A stretch of DNA of 64,000 nt from Ecdyonurus torrentis (Eukaryota; Arthropoda; Insecta; Ephemeroptera; Heptageniidae), in assembly GCA_949318235.1 (NCBI GenBank), contig OX439127.1, positions 33,764,873-33,828,872 of the forward strand, given 5' to 3'. How positions within the stretch are numbered: the first letter of the stretch is position 1; each line of letters begins with the position of its first letter. Of this stretch, positions 32,493 to 46,728 are shown in pieces. A program made the translations under genes and the position numbers. The notes beneath the pieces are model-generated. The model was not told the DNA's origin. It saw nothing but the letters and a program-made list of their open reading frames with translations, and did no database searches.

Positions 32493-35400
32493 ACATTGAA
32501 AGAGGACAATACTCAAAAGATGAAATTTAAAAATGACTAAAGATTTTTTAATTATATTATTCAATACATTTCATGATTTTTTTCCCCCTGGTTGCTTTTC
32601 CCTTTTCATTTTTAATTAGTTTAGTTATAATTTCTGTAAGAAAACTTTTTATAATTTCGTTCAGTTTCTTATAAAAGATAGATTTTTAGAGGCCCCGTAA
32701 AAAATAATAATAATAATATATTACAATAAATATGTTATAATATTAAGTGTAAAGTTATGCGAATGTGTTAGTATTTGAAATTTTTAAAGAACAAATACTG
32801 GCGCCAAATTGATAAGTTATATAATAATGTGCGTCATTTATATTTTACTCTCTAGTAACCTACAAAAATATTTTAAGAAGTCGTGCAAAATTGAAAGTTA
32901 ATAAAATAAATCCAAGCTTTGTCAATTCAACTTTTTATTTAATAATAATAATAATTTAAATAAAATAAAATCTATTATTATCCCCGCACGTTTTCTATAT
33001 TTTCATTTGTCCGAAATGTTAAATTGTTATACAAAGAAAACAGAATAATTGTACTGTTGTGAAGACAGTATACTTTATATAGTGCTTAAATTTTTTTGAC
33101 AAGACTTGTGTTTGTGACGTGATTGTTATTTATTCATCACAGTTTTTGAAGCGAGAAACGTAAAAGAGCCTGGAGCACATGTATAGTATTATTATTACAC
33201 AGTATTATACAAGACTCACACACACACTATACGAAGAGTGCGAGAATGAGAAGTGTTTATCATAGAGAGAGAGAGAGAGAGAGGCGTGGTTCTGCGTAAA
33301 GACAAAAAAATATATAATATAAAAAAAAGAGCAAACTAATTGTCACCGTAATCACTGAGCATGCGGTAAAAATACAGAGCAAAAATCCAAATCAATATAA
33401 AATTAAACTATCAAATATATGAAAACTAAAAAAAAAACTGTTATTTGTTACAAATTCATTCAAGTTATTCGTCGTGATTTAATAAGAAGATGATGTCATA
33501 TTTTATATAACATTTTTATTTTACGCTTTATTATGGTTAAATCTGTTACAACTTTTCATTAAAGAAAATATCGAGTATATTCAATCTGGAAAGTTTTCTT
33601 TTTATTATTATTTTTTTTAATATATTATTTTTTTATGCAATAATTTGTTTCAAAACTTTTTACATCAGCAAGAAGTTTGAAGTAGTTAACCTCTGAAATA
33701 GAGAGAGAGAGAGAGAGAGTTTAAAAAGTTATATTTTTTAAAACGAGAGTTTTTAAAATAATCATTCATATTTTTCCAACACATGATATTATAAATTTAA
33801 CTTATTAAAAGACTCATTTTGCCTCTTTTAATGTATACAATATGATAATGTAATTTGCAGTAGTCCTATTTCATTTATTAGTAATGAGCAAGCTTGCAAT
33901 TCAAAAGACCTGCGATTCTATAATAATATTAAATATATGAACAAATAATGAAGCATGTTGTAAATATAAAATCGTATTGGGGAAAAAAAATGAAAAGGCG
34001 ACGTTTAGGCCTGACTACATGTCTGGCCCACTCGTACACTTAACCCCCAAATATTACTTACAAATGAATAATAATAACTAGATGAAATACAGTACGACGA
34101 AGAAAAAAATTAAATAAATAAATAAGTGATTCCGTTATATTGAAAAAAAAAAAAAAAACTAAAGATTATATTGTATTTTATCGTTCTTACTTAAAAATAA
34201 GTTGATTCGAATTTTTGTTTTGGTATGGTATGATTAATATTCCGGCTGGTTGGTATGATAGTAAAGAAAAATATTTGAGTATTATTTAATAATGTGTGTG
34301 ATGTGAACATTGTGATTCCTTGGGCACCTGAAACTATGTAAAACTTACGACTGAACAAAACAGATGGTTGGCAGCTTCCGGTGATACAGTGTAACACACT
34401 CTGATGACTTACAAGCAAAAAGCCTTTCGTTACTCGTCGTTGCACACTGTAGAATCTTCATGTCCTGATCTTTGCGATGTTTTATTTATTACATCTCAGC
34501 TAATATTATAATTTATAAATAAATTTTCTACAAATTACTGATTCTGTTACTACTTTTTTATGCTCTATATATTTTTAAGATGTTACTATTTTTGATATTG
34601 AAAAAAAAAAAGCTAGGGTGTGTGTATATATATATAATACAGTATAATATACATATATATATACACACACATGCACCATCTCCCTCTAAAACGTTTTTAA
34701 GTTAGTTTGGTAATTAATAAGGAAATTATATTTGACGTTAAAGACGGAGGGGAGTTAATTGACAACTATATGACAAGATATTTTATGCAATAATATAATT
34801 TTAGAAAATGTACAAGAGAAATAAAACATATTTCGTTTTTAGGATCGATTGTATTTACGACGACCATTTTAAAAGAAATGAATACAAACTAATTTATTGA
34901 TCTCTGTACAAAAACAAATAGTCGTACAGGTCACTCATTTAGAATGGCATCAAAGGATTGCTATATTATCTTTTATTAGTATATAACGTGACAGGTTACG
35001 TTACCAATGGGGGAAAAAAAAAAGTTCTGTGTATTTTGTTTTACACAGAGATTCGAACTTCGATATCGGTTAAATTGTTATAATCGATTCGAATCAGATA
35101 TTTTTAAAACAAAAAGAGTGACAGCTCAGTGGATGAAAACTTTGCAGAAAAAAGGGATGTTTGCGTGTTCGCATGGTAAGCGATGTAATAAAAGTTTGTA
35201 ACTTACAATATAGTTATAATTTACGCTCGACCTGCAAACTAAAAAGTTTAACCTTTCCTTTTTATGATAGCAAATCATCGTTTTTTTTTTTTGTTTTTTT
35301 TTGTTTTTTTTTTTTAATTCTTTTAAACTGCGCAAAACTATTACCACCCTCTTTATTATTCTATATTTAAATATTTTTTTTAAAACTTTTTATAGTGTAA

Positions 35401-36851
35401 GGTAAATTTACTCACTTTTTTTTTAATCATACAATTTATAAAGATGAATAGATTATTCCGCTTTTACAGATAGGAATTGGGATAAAACTTGCTTGCAGTG
35501 ATACTACAACCTAAATTGATCAACTCACGGAGTAAATACGAATAAGGAAATACAGAAGTTAATTAATCCCCGCTACTTCATCTATATTAATATAAATTGA
35601 AAATGATGATGATACTACATTTTTTTTCCCCCTTATTCTTGGCCTTATTTGGTTTGGTATTATATTTCTTCACTTATACGAAGCTATATACCTCACTTTG
35701 GGTGACACACTCACTAACATCACAGTATAGTCTCTATATATATTCTATCTCGTCTGATAATTTTCAATAATTATTTCTTATTGCTACTATAACGAAGGGA
35801 AAAAGAAAAGAAACGAAATTCCGTGTTTCGAGACACACAATTTTATAATGAAATTCTTTAACCGTGTGATGCATTCACAACATTTATCTATAATTTTCTG
35901 TCATTATATAAATACAGCTATATTTGTTTTTTAAGTGTATAATGTGAAATGTTTTTTTTTTATAATAAACTAAAATATGCAGTGTTTCTTGTACACAAAA
36001 TATTATAAATGAAAAGGTAATTTGAAATACATTATTGTTATTATTATTATTTTTTCATGCACCACCATTAATAAAATATCAATTAAAGTCTCCTTTCTTT
36101 AAATTAGTTTACAGTGTTAATTAATAGTATATTATATAATAGTGTTATATCTTCTGTTCATACGATTGCATTATTTTAAAATTAGTATACATATTTTCTG
36201 GGTTAATTATAAAAAAATTAGTCATTTATATACATACATAAAATAAAACATTGCGTATTGCATAATGTGCTTTTTATTGTATAAGATTGAAAGAAGACAA
36301 TTGTTTTTGCTATAGTATACTGTATGGCTATATAATACAATTTTATGGAGCGTATTTTATGAAGTAATTCAAGTATTGTTTTTGCAATTTATAGTTTCCC
36401 CTATATCTATGAAAGAACAATGTTTGACATACATATTTTTTAACTCCCTATACTTCGTAGGTATAATGATTATTAGTTCGTCAACCCGTATTACGTACAT
36501 ATAATATTTATATACTTAATGCAGTTGTTATAATATACATTTTATTGCTTACAATGACTTTTATATATATGACGTCTTATGTCATTAGCGGAAAATACTT
36601 TTACTCAATTTGCTATGGGCTCAAATGTCCCTTTCTTCTTGGTCTAAAATTTTTAATGGTATAATATATTAAATTCTTCCAACTGTAATAAGTAATAAAT
36701 AGTAAATATTTGTGAATTGGAACATTTTGCTTAAAAAAAAATATTGGTTTAAAACGCGTAGAAGCGTGTATAGTGTTACTCATTTAGTAGTTTTCTAGGT
36801 CCAGCAATGAAAATATATAGAAAATAACTGTTTCTAACGCCGCACTTGCCA

Positions 36852-37155
36852 ATAGGGGTGTATACGGATGACGTCATATTTATTGCGCTTGGAGGCCATA
36901 CTGGAGTAGTGCATAACATTGCTCAGCATAAGACAAACATTATTTAAGCCAATTTTCATTGGGAAATCGGTTAATTTTTTGTTATGTGTTATTTTTCTCT
37001 TGAGATACTAATTCAACATATTAACAACATCAATGCTCTCAAAAATATTGCATAGTGTTTTTAAACTGGCAAAATGATTTTTTTTCCTATGCAACCCATG
37101 TTATTGAGTTATCCAACATGGCGTCGACTTTAACATGAATGCATAGACCCTATAT
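36852..37155. mobile_element. ~310-bp MITE family, copy 2
   Basis: Same strand as the copy at 12364: ATAGGGGTGTATACGGATGA at the left, TGCGCTTGGAGGCCATACTG and GCTCTCAAAAATATTGCATA inside, GCATAGACCCTATA at the right. Identity is high for a non-coding repeat, so the copies are fairly recent. Confidence 0.8.
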
Positions 37156-38398
37156 CGCACGCTCCCCTGATAAGTCCCAAATCATATTTCCTTCCAATCA
37201 ATCACGTTATAGACAGCTAAGATGGAGTACACTTAAAGATAATTATATAAAGTAAATTTATAAAATAAAAGTAAATTAATTAAGAAATCAAACAGATATG
37301 GTTATATTATGAAAAGAATATCATCATCGTAACAATTATAAAGCTGATTAATTGTATATTTGAGTAACTAAATTTCTCCATCTTTATAACTTATATATTT
37401 TGAAGAAGAAAGAAAATCGTTTGCTGTAGCTCATACCATATAATTATTAACTTCTATATTGTGTTTGTTAAATTTTATTTCTTTTACAAACTTTCCTCAT
37501 TAATATAGTTTGAAACAATAACAATTGTGATAGTAAAAAGCAATTGCAATATAATTATTTACTGAGACTCGTAAATATTGGGAGGTGGTCATATAATATA
37601 AATATTTAACTTTGGTGCAAGGTTTTTATACCTTTATGTCTATGGTTTTTATCGTTTCTATTTTATAGTTTGGTGTGTCATTGTAAAAGTATATACAGTA
37701 CGAATATTAGAGGTTATGATCCATGTAATTGGCGAACAGTACCTGGAAACACTAATAAAATAAGATTATTATTGATAGCATTTATTTCAATAATAGATTT
37801 TAACAATCATATAAATAGAAATTACATGTCTTTTTGATTCTATTTGTGTTTTTGGCCTAAGGATGTAAAGTTTGTTAATGACGTACACCACAACAAAACG
37901 TCTGATGCGACAGTATTAAAATAGTAATCGTGAAACATCATCGGTAAAATAAAGTAATGGCAAAACTAAATTTTTACTTCTTTACGCATCAAAATAAAAT
38001 CCTCCCTTCCTCCTACCTCTTTATTATTTCTTTCTTTCTTTGATGGTTGGCATTTTATAATGTTAAAATAAAATTTATGTTTAATTCGTGCCATGGCATC
38101 CAAAAATATGATTACACACGTTAAGTATGCGAGAGTGGTATTGACATTCAAATAAGTATTTAAAATGTTTTCTGCCTTAGAATATTAATGGAAAAAAAAA
38201 GTATAACGATAGTGACAAAAAGATTGTAATACCCATTAATGGAAAGATTTTTGGTTGCCTTTTGTGTTCTTATCGTTTTATTTACTTTTAGTTATTAAAT
38301 TACATTTCAGAATAAGTTGTCTCAAGATTTTTCGTCGTTTCAAACTTTTTATCAAACTTTTTAGTATTTTATTTTTTTTATTTTTTATTATTTTTTTT

Positions 38399-38433
<35 letters not shown>

Positions 38434-41050
38434 TCGTTCTTTTGAGATTTTATTTTTCTGATATGGATGGGTATTAGTTCAAAGATTTGTGAGGTGGCAA
38501 TATGACGTTCTATTTTAAGGAAAGATTCTACGAACACATACTTACATTTACTTTTGCTTTTAAATCTACATGACACATCACTCAGTAAAAGCAACTTGGT
38601 AACCTATTAATTAAATAATTTTTATAATTTAAAGGTATGGTTGCGTGATCTAAAATAATAATAAACTTAAAATAATAATGTGTATAGAAAAATAGAAACA
38701 GATAAACTATATCTTCTAATTTGCAATATTTTCTAGCGTAAAGGGGGGATAATAATAAAGATTAAAAGATAATAATTGGGAGGAAAGACCAAAATGCCCC
38801 CTTCTGATAGTCTTCGTCTTGCTTAAGTCTATCTACCTATACTAGTATAGTGGAGGGAAGTGTGAGAACGAAGTTTATTTTTATTTATAATAGTGAATTA
38901 AATAAATGTTAGTACAATATTGAGAAAGAAAAAAAAAAGTTTAAAATTACTGTCTGCCAGGCTATTTTATTATGTATAAATTTTATGCTTTCACGGTCTC
39001 CTGATGCATCCGCGTTAAAACAAGATGTAGACAAATGATAATAATTTCCTCGCGCAGTATCAGTACGTGAAGATTATTGCGCTTTTAACCGAATGCAAAA
39101 TATATTATTCTTTCCTTTCTTAATGTAAAATCCGTGTCATGGAATTTTGCAATTGAATGTACATGTACAATATTTAAAATTACCATCCGTGCTGTACCTT
39201 TATTTATTTACTTTTCTGCATACCAATACAAAAGACAGAAAAAAATATATTATAACATATTATTGTATTTTTCTTGTCACGACATTTTCTTATTTGACAT
39301 CACATTTTCCGAGAGAGAGAGAGAGAGAGAAAGAGAGCTACTTAACAAGAGAAAGAGAGCTACTTAACATGAAATTTAATAATAATAATAATATGAACGT
39401 ATATTTATAAGGTTTACGTCAAATAATGTAGGGTGTATAAGTATTATCAGCAGCTTTATAAAAATCCATGGGGGTTCGTATACCGTATAATCCTACATAA
39501 TAATCTTGATTTGTATAGAGGCAACTGCAAATGAGGCCAATCGCATTAAATCTAATACGAAAACAGAAGTATTGATTTTTCAAAAAAAAAAAAATAAATA
39601 AATAAAATAAAAAAAATAAAAATAAAAATGAAATAAAAATTGAAATAAAAAGTAAAACCTTTTAAAATTCTTTATTATATTTTTATACCGATCGAAGTAC
39701 GTAATAAATAGTATTGTAAAACTATTATTATTTTTTGCTACTTGTTTTATCATACCTTGCAGGCTTTTGTAGTACAACCGCGAAATCAATAGCATTATAT
39801 TTTTTTTGTATCAAAAAGTGAATGAGTAAGCTTATACAGAGTAAAGACACCACATTAATAGTTTTTTTTTTTTTTTTTTTTTTTTTGGTGTTTGGATGGG
39901 ACATTTTAAAACATTTCATTGCGGTTTTGTCGCTTCGCTGCACGCTCTGTATTTTATCGGCCTTTGTGAATAACACGAAACAAAAAGTATAATAATATTA
40001 TTGTTATATAATATAATATAAATAAATGGAGAGATGGCATAGTGAAGCGAAACATTTACCGCGAAATAATTGTGGGTATAAAAGGCAAGTTCTCTAAAAA
40101 TTCTTGAATAAAAGTAAGAAGTTTTATAGCCAAGTATATTCATCCTCTCTCGTTCGCCTCGCCTCGCACAGTAGTGTTGGGGAACTTCATCACTGTGTAT
40201 TATATGTATTGTGAACGTCACGCATCCGTAAATCCTCATCAAATCTCTAGGAAAAATCTATTTAACTTCCTTTTTTCCTAAAACATTACTAATGTAGGGG
40301 ACATTATAGTATACTAATTAAAAATAAAAAAGAGAAAAATGAAAGAGATTTATTGTATTATAAAAAGAGCTTTATAAAAATGATAAAAAAAATATTTCCC
40401 TTACAGTGCCTACACCATATTGAAGCAGAGCACCAGAATTGGGAATATCAGAGATGAATACGTTATACTTTTTACGCTATAAATTTTATTTTTTATTAAG
40501 AAAAAATATATATTTTAACCATTATTTTCATACCTTTATACATAAAATATATATTCCATCAATAAAGAATATTTTGATGTATTCTGCTTGTACGGTATAT
40601 TACTAATTAAATAAAAAAAGTTAAGATGTTTCAAGTGTTTCGTTTTTATGAGGCCACTTTAATTTAAAACTAATAAATTAATTTCATTAGACAGTTTTTT
40701 AAATTATATTTTAGTGATATCGTTTAAGTCACTTTATTCGTTTAGAGTTCCGGTCTTTAATCTTTAGAAAAATTATAAAAAAAACGTCTATTTTCTTACT
40801 ATAGTGTTTAGAAAAAAAAAACTGCATAACAAATAGAAGCATTGAATCGACAATTTTGTTGTCATTGCAAGAATTATTTATATTATATTTTTAGTGCGTT
40901 TTGGCGTAGTGTAAATGTTATCAATAAGTCGCGTGTTAATGGGTTAAAAAACTACGATTTAAAAACAAAAAATGTCACGTTATTATGAAATACTTCAAAA
41001 ATGTAAAATTTGTTAAGTAAAAATTATTACAAAATAAAAAAATAAAATTA
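37156..41050. other. Gene-poor AT-rich region
   Basis: No exon recognised. It holds GA runs at 38402-38431 and 39311-39330, a 22-bp tandem duplication of GAAAGAGAGCTACTTAACA-like units at 39330-39370, A-rich DNA at 39580-39650 and poly(T) at 39860-39886. Confidence 0.5.
38402..38431. repeat. (GA)n microsatellite
   Basis: A GA run of about 30 bp preceded by a T-rich stretch. Confidence 0.93.
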
Positions 41051-41054
41051 ACAG

Positions 41055-41360
41055 TTTGTTCTGTAAACTGCACACAAATATTAAGCTAGCTTATATATTT
41101 TTCCTTTGTAAAGAACACCTGATCATGACGTCATTACCTGTTTACTACGTTTATATGTATGGTTGATTAATGTTATTTCTTCGTTTAGAAGAATGAACGA
41201 AACTTCACAAAACAAAAAGCTCCATGCTCAACATGCGGCTCACTTTTATCGGCTCAAAAAACAAGATCAATTAATGAATGTGTCTAATTTTTTTGGGCAG
41301 CCAATCATTGTAAATGAGCCTCACTATTAGTCATTATACTTTACATCACAAACTAAAATT
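41055..41360. repeat. Dispersed ~300-bp repeat family, copy 3
   Basis: It contains TGTAAACTGCACACAAATAT, TGACGTCATTACCTGTTTAC (also in copy 2), TCGGCTCAAAAAACAAGATC, TTAATGAATGTGTCTAATTT and CAGCCAATCATTGTAAATGA. Same strand and order as the others. Confidence 0.78.
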
Positions 41361-41611
41361 TGCTTAAAGTTTGAGTTAGCATTTCGATTAATATTATGCC
41401 CACTTTCATTTGTATAGTAACAACACAAAGTTGTATAAAAAAATAAAATACACAAAAATTATTCTATTGTTATATAAAGTAATTTATAATGCATAGAAAA
41501 CAGATCGATTGCTTGACCTTTGGAGTAGACAAATTCAATTTTTCCCCTTCATATTTGTGCAATGAAATGGGATAATTTAATGTTTATACCGTACATGTAT
41601 TTTAAGTTGTC

Positions 41612-41616
<5 letters not shown>

Positions 41617-41656
<40 letters not shown>
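41617..41656. repeat. (CT)n microsatellite
   Basis: A CT run of about 40 bp. Confidence 0.93.
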
Positions 41657-41659
<3 letters not shown>

Positions 41660-43423
41660 ATATCACTTTTGTGTTATGTATTCTCGATTACGTATAACGA
41701 AGATTCGGAAAATATTAATTATTTATCAAAATCTAAGAAATTCCTAAATTTTTATTTCACTTAACATTTATTTTGGTTTGGAAATACTGAGCCCATACTA
41801 TTGTACTTACATTGTTATATATTATACTTTTCTTTTAATATACAGTATGGCTTATTATTTAAGTATGTAAATGCAAGGATCGTTATTTTTTTAATGCGAG
41901 TTTAAAATCGTTTTTATATTGTAAAACCAGCCTAATGTTGTATTCAGAAAACATTTTGTGAGTAAAATATTATAAATAAATTAAAAGTCATTGATGCATG
42001 TGAGTCGCGGTCAACGTCTAATTTTAATATTTATGGTTATATGTTTCCATCAATTGATGTAATTTTAAACACCACTTGTATGTGTTAAATTTTATTATAA
42101 CGTATTACAATTAGTAATAATAATAATTATTTATTAAAATTATTTTGATTGATATATTGTGGTATATGTACAATAAACAAATTATGATATTAATTATTTA
42201 ATAATGGTATAAATAAAATTTCAGTTGATTCGTGTCAATCTCTCTGACTTTATGTTTACAGGCGATGAAAATATTACCATTTTACAATCTCATTTATGGA
42301 AATAATTGATTTTACAACATCTTGTGTGTTAAATTTTAAGCTTATAGCTTTTACAGACAAACTATTAACTTATTTAAATTTGCAACTTCACAAACTTTTA
42401 GTCATTAATAATGGAAGAGAGGAGGTACTGTGAAGTTTATTAAGGAAAATAAGCCATTATGTGTTTCGATCGGTCTTTCGAAAACACTATTATGCTAAAG
42501 TTAGTGTAAATTCTCTCTGTATATTATATTGAATATAATATATTATAACATAGAATTTCAGTTATACAATGTTCAGTTTTACGGTAAAGTATTAAAATTT
42601 GCAAGGGCTTAAGCCCATGACGAGCTTGAAAATGGATGAAACTCATTGATGCGAAGAATAATTTGTAGCTTGGTTAGTCGCATTAAAGTAAAGTATATTA
42701 TAGAATTTTATTTTCTTGTGTATAAGTGAATTAGATAAGTACGTCTTGTTACAGTCATGATATTATGTATAATATACGATTTCACTGTACAGATAATACA
42801 GAATTATGTATACAAATTTTATATTACAATTAATTTAGCTTTCAGTACGAAGTATTAAAATATTATTGAAAATTGTTTTTCTTTACCATTATTACTCGTA
42901 TCTAAAACTGAACAGTCAAACTTGTTAATTTTGTTTCAAAACAAAATATCAAATGTAAAACCTCCGTTTTGATGGCATTGTTTTCACCATTGTTTCAGTC
43001 GGCGTTCTTCCTTATCTTTTTATATATAATTTTGGCGTTTTTTCCCAGCGGGGATTTGAAATTGAGTAAAAGTGATCGTTTGTTTTTAAATGAAATGAAT
43101 AAGGGGAAATCAAGAAGAATTATCGAAAATGGATATTAATATTCTTATTTCTCTCTCTCTCGTCTTACATTTTTCTGTCATATTATATTCTTTTGTATTA
43201 TTCTTTTATTATCCTCTTTTCCTTATCTAAGTCAAGAATACTAAAAATTGATCAAAATTCAATTCTCTTGCTGGTATTTTTTTCTTCGTATAGTATAAAA
43301 TGATATATAAATATGTAGGCAGTTACTAGACTTATAGGAGACTAACGTAAGTCTGTCCTTGTTGTTGAAATTCAATTTTACGTGGATTACTATGTAGTAT
43401 GTATAGCTAAAGTCGTCGTCGTC

Positions 43424-43515
<92 letters not shown>

Positions 43516-44180
43516 GATGAGAAACGTAAAGAAGATAACAATAATAGAGACAAATAATAAATTGATGGGAGGGGTTGAAGCAGGAAATTTGAATAATGCA
43601 ACGTACACGTTTCCATCAAAAGAGCAATTTTTAGCCAGTTTTAATTCTATAAAGTTGGACGTCGAGTGAACAAAAAACATTGCCGCACGAGGTGAAATAG
43701 AATGGTACAGTACTATACACTTACCTATACCTACGCAGTGAATTTGGTTTTGCATGCAAGGCACTTTTTTTTTCTTCTTCCATTTTTTACAGAAGACACA
43801 CAAAGTAAAGTTATTTCAAAATGTGAACTATTTGGGGAATTGTATGCTCTTGAATTATTGATATGTTTTATATACCTTTCGAATCGATCTGCTGTATTCT
43901 AGATACAGAAATATAAACTTCACCCCGTTTTTTTCCATTATAGAAAGATCAGAGTCATTTATCTATTATTAGCCAAGCTGAGTTCAAGGGATATTTCTTG
44001 TAAGTACTGTATTCTAATTATTCATAAGTGCGTGTTAGTTTTAGGTGAGCAAACTCGTTGAAATTGTAATAATATGCTGATTAGACTGAATCCGATTGCG
44101 TACACATTATAGTGAAAGTATTATGTCATGAATAGCACGAAGAAGATAGACCAATAAAATATAGTGACAAGATACATAAG
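41660..44180. other. Gene-poor AT-rich region
   Basis: No exon recognised. The main structure is the long CT array at 43426-43511. Confidence 0.5.
43426..43511. repeat. (CT)n microsatellite, long
   Basis: A CT run of about 86 bp preceded by GTCGTCGTCGT. Frames across it give only Ser-Leu or Arg-Glu repeats. Confidence 0.96.
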
Positions 44181-44189
44181 TAAGTGTTT

Positions 44190-44540
44190 TCTTAGGAAAA
44201 AAAGAGGGGCACATGAGTTTTGAGTGTGTCCACATGGAGCATGAAAATATTCATGTTGGATACGCGGGGCGGGACTTGACATGCTCAAAGCATAGATATA
44301 CCGCGACTTCACTTATAATGCCAAAGAATACTGTGACTGAGGCTTCCTTGGCTGCTTTGCTGCTATAAGCTTTTGCCTGCCTGTTTGGTGATGCTCGGGA
44401 TTTATAATTAGATCGCCGTCGTCGCCATCACCGACCGCGTGCCTCATAGGTCGAGAAAAGTAAGAAACTCCTCGTGGACCAGAAATCTCTTTCTAAACAA
44501 CGAACGTCCCAAACCATCCCTATCCACCCGTACATTTTTC
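44190..44540. other. GC-richer patch, possible promoter or non-coding exon
   Basis: This 350-bp stretch is clearly less AT-rich than its surroundings and has several CpG (for example GATCGCCGTCGTCGCCATCA, then CGACCGCG). No reading frame with a recognisable protein runs through it. It could be a transcription start region or 5' untranslated exon of an unseen gene, or a repeat fragment. Confidence 0.25.
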
Positions 44541-44670
44541 ATAGTGTTCACCACACTGGCGTTATGTGTATTGTATTATACTTTGTGGACAATGTTAATG
44601 CCCCTAACCACGCCTCTTTGTCTTTCACTGTTTTTTCTTTTTTTTTTCTTACCTCTCTTATAGTCACGTA

Positions 44671-44672
44671 GG

Positions 44673-44701
<29 letters not shown>
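44671..44701. repeat. Poly(A) tract
   Basis: An A run of about 30 bp. Confidence 0.9.
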
Positions 44702-44703
<2 letters not shown>

Positions 44704-45360
44704 AATATTTGTATCTAACCTTGGCTCCACTTCCATCTTAATTTACAATTTAAACTAACGAGCTTGCATCGAAATAGAGAAAAGAAATTGGGTTGCATGC
44801 ATCACGGAACATTTAATTAAATTCTCTTTTCTTTTCAATGTCGTCGCCATCTCTTGTTTTTCTTTTTATATTATTCTTAAAGAATAAAACAAATTCAATT
44901 TACGTTACATTGTAAAGTAATAAAATATGTAACTTTTTATTATTATTATCTATAATTATTTTGTTTATAATATTTAAATGAGAACCGAAATAAGTACCAC
45001 ATTAGTCTGACTTATTGACCTATATGCTTTAACTATTTTACTGCAGAAATTCATAAAAGAGCTCATATAAATATTATATATATATATTATACTGTATGGG
45101 GGTGTGTATTATATAATATATTATATATAATACTGTTGTATTATATATATTATTGCAATCGTAATTACATTTTTCTCGCAGTGATAATGGGACATTTAGT
45201 GATACAAAATGTTTACTTATGCTATATATGAATAATTTATAATTATACATTTTGTTGATTATTTTATATTGAATTAAAGAGGTCAGAATGAATAAACAAC
45301 AAATAACTAAACTTGTAATCCGTCATTACTCTATCCACACGGATCTATGTGACTGAGCAA

Positions 45361-45391
<31 letters not shown>

Positions 45392-46685
45392 GGCCATTTA
45401 CCTTTAAACAGGAAACAATTGATATTAATGTAGAAGAATGAGGGAAAAAAAAGTATACTATAAAAGTATGTAAGTATTGAAACGTTAAATGTATAGTGTG
45501 TTAAAATTTTGTGTAAGAAACATTTCTTATACGTTCAAAGTTGTTCATTCATAATAAAACGCATACAAATAAAGCAATTGATGTTATGCTGTTATTCATC
45601 ATGATCATTGTGCTCAATACTCAATTGACAGCAGTTTCAGTTCATATTATGCTCTTTGGGAAAAACTAATTGAAAAATATTATTTTTTGTATATAGGTGA
45701 AGAAACGTGGTGTAACTTAAATATGAGGTATATAGAATTTTTCCTGATTACCTTTGATTAATGTTGCCTACGATAAAACGAGAGGGAAAAAAAGGTGTCA
45801 GTGATGTTCATAAACCTCCCACAAGGCAGCATTTGTAGTCTAAAAACTACTCACGACACTCTTTAGTTAAAAAAAAATATATATAGAAATAGTTGCCAAA
45901 GGGGTTAAAAGGATGCTTCGGGCCAACTTGTACATTTGAGTCTATGGAATGAGTGAGACAAGGTGACAATTACTAAGACCTATATACTAGACATAGACAA
46001 GCCATGCGTTGTTCTAGGGGAAAAATGAATCAAATATTCAAATATCATACAAGATTTTCTTTTTTCTTTTTTAATATTTAATACCATAACGTAAATTAAG
46101 TGCGTGAAAAAATTTCATTGCAGTACTTAATTTTTATGTTACAATTATAATATAACTAAAAACTAATTTAATGCCTTTTTTTCTCTCCCTCCTTCTTTTA
46201 CGTTCCAGTTTGTTATATAATTTTAAGGAAATCGTCTGTTATGCTTTGATGAGAATTAAATAAATAAATAATAGTAATAATAAAATACTAATAATGTTAA
46301 TGAAAAGAACTGTTTACGAAAATTCTGCTTTACTTCCTGAAACAAGTTAGTCAATCAAAGATATATAAAGATGAAATATTTAATAAGAACAACAGAGAGT
46401 ATTTTTTCTTCTTATTCATAAGAGTCCGGCTACTGTCAACCTTTAGTATTTTCAAAATACATCAAATTTTATTAAGATTTATCTCCTTTTTTTTCTTTAT
46501 TGTCAAGTGTGTGAAAGGAATTACTATTGTGACGTGATTTCTTAGTTAAGTGAATGTCAGTGAGCAAGCGTGTCGTGTATGTTCTCCACGCGATGCTATG
46601 GTGAGCTAACTTTGGCTTGGTGCACACGGTGCCGGCATGCCAATAAACAGACGACAAGCAAATATGCTTTACCAGCTAACTTAGC

Positions 46686-46728
<43 letters not shown>

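Larger units (their letters stand above)
28000..36850. other. Gene-poor AT-rich region with CT/GA arrays
   Basis: About 9 kb with no convincing exon on either strand. It contains CT runs (29501-29556, 30204-30247), GA runs (31092-31120, 33265-33283, 33700-33718) and poly(T) at 28000, 30010 and 32467. Open frames here are short and have low complexity. Confidence 0.5.

Noticed and set aside
43382..43803. 95- and 137-codon frames on opposite strands around 43.4-43.8 kb
   Set aside because: Their length comes from the CT array. The remaining parts show no family likeness and the two strands exclude each other.
46472..46657. 61-codon minus-strand frame near 46.5 kb
   Set aside because: The composition is plausible, but there are no splice-site partners, no recognisable motif and no conservation evidence.
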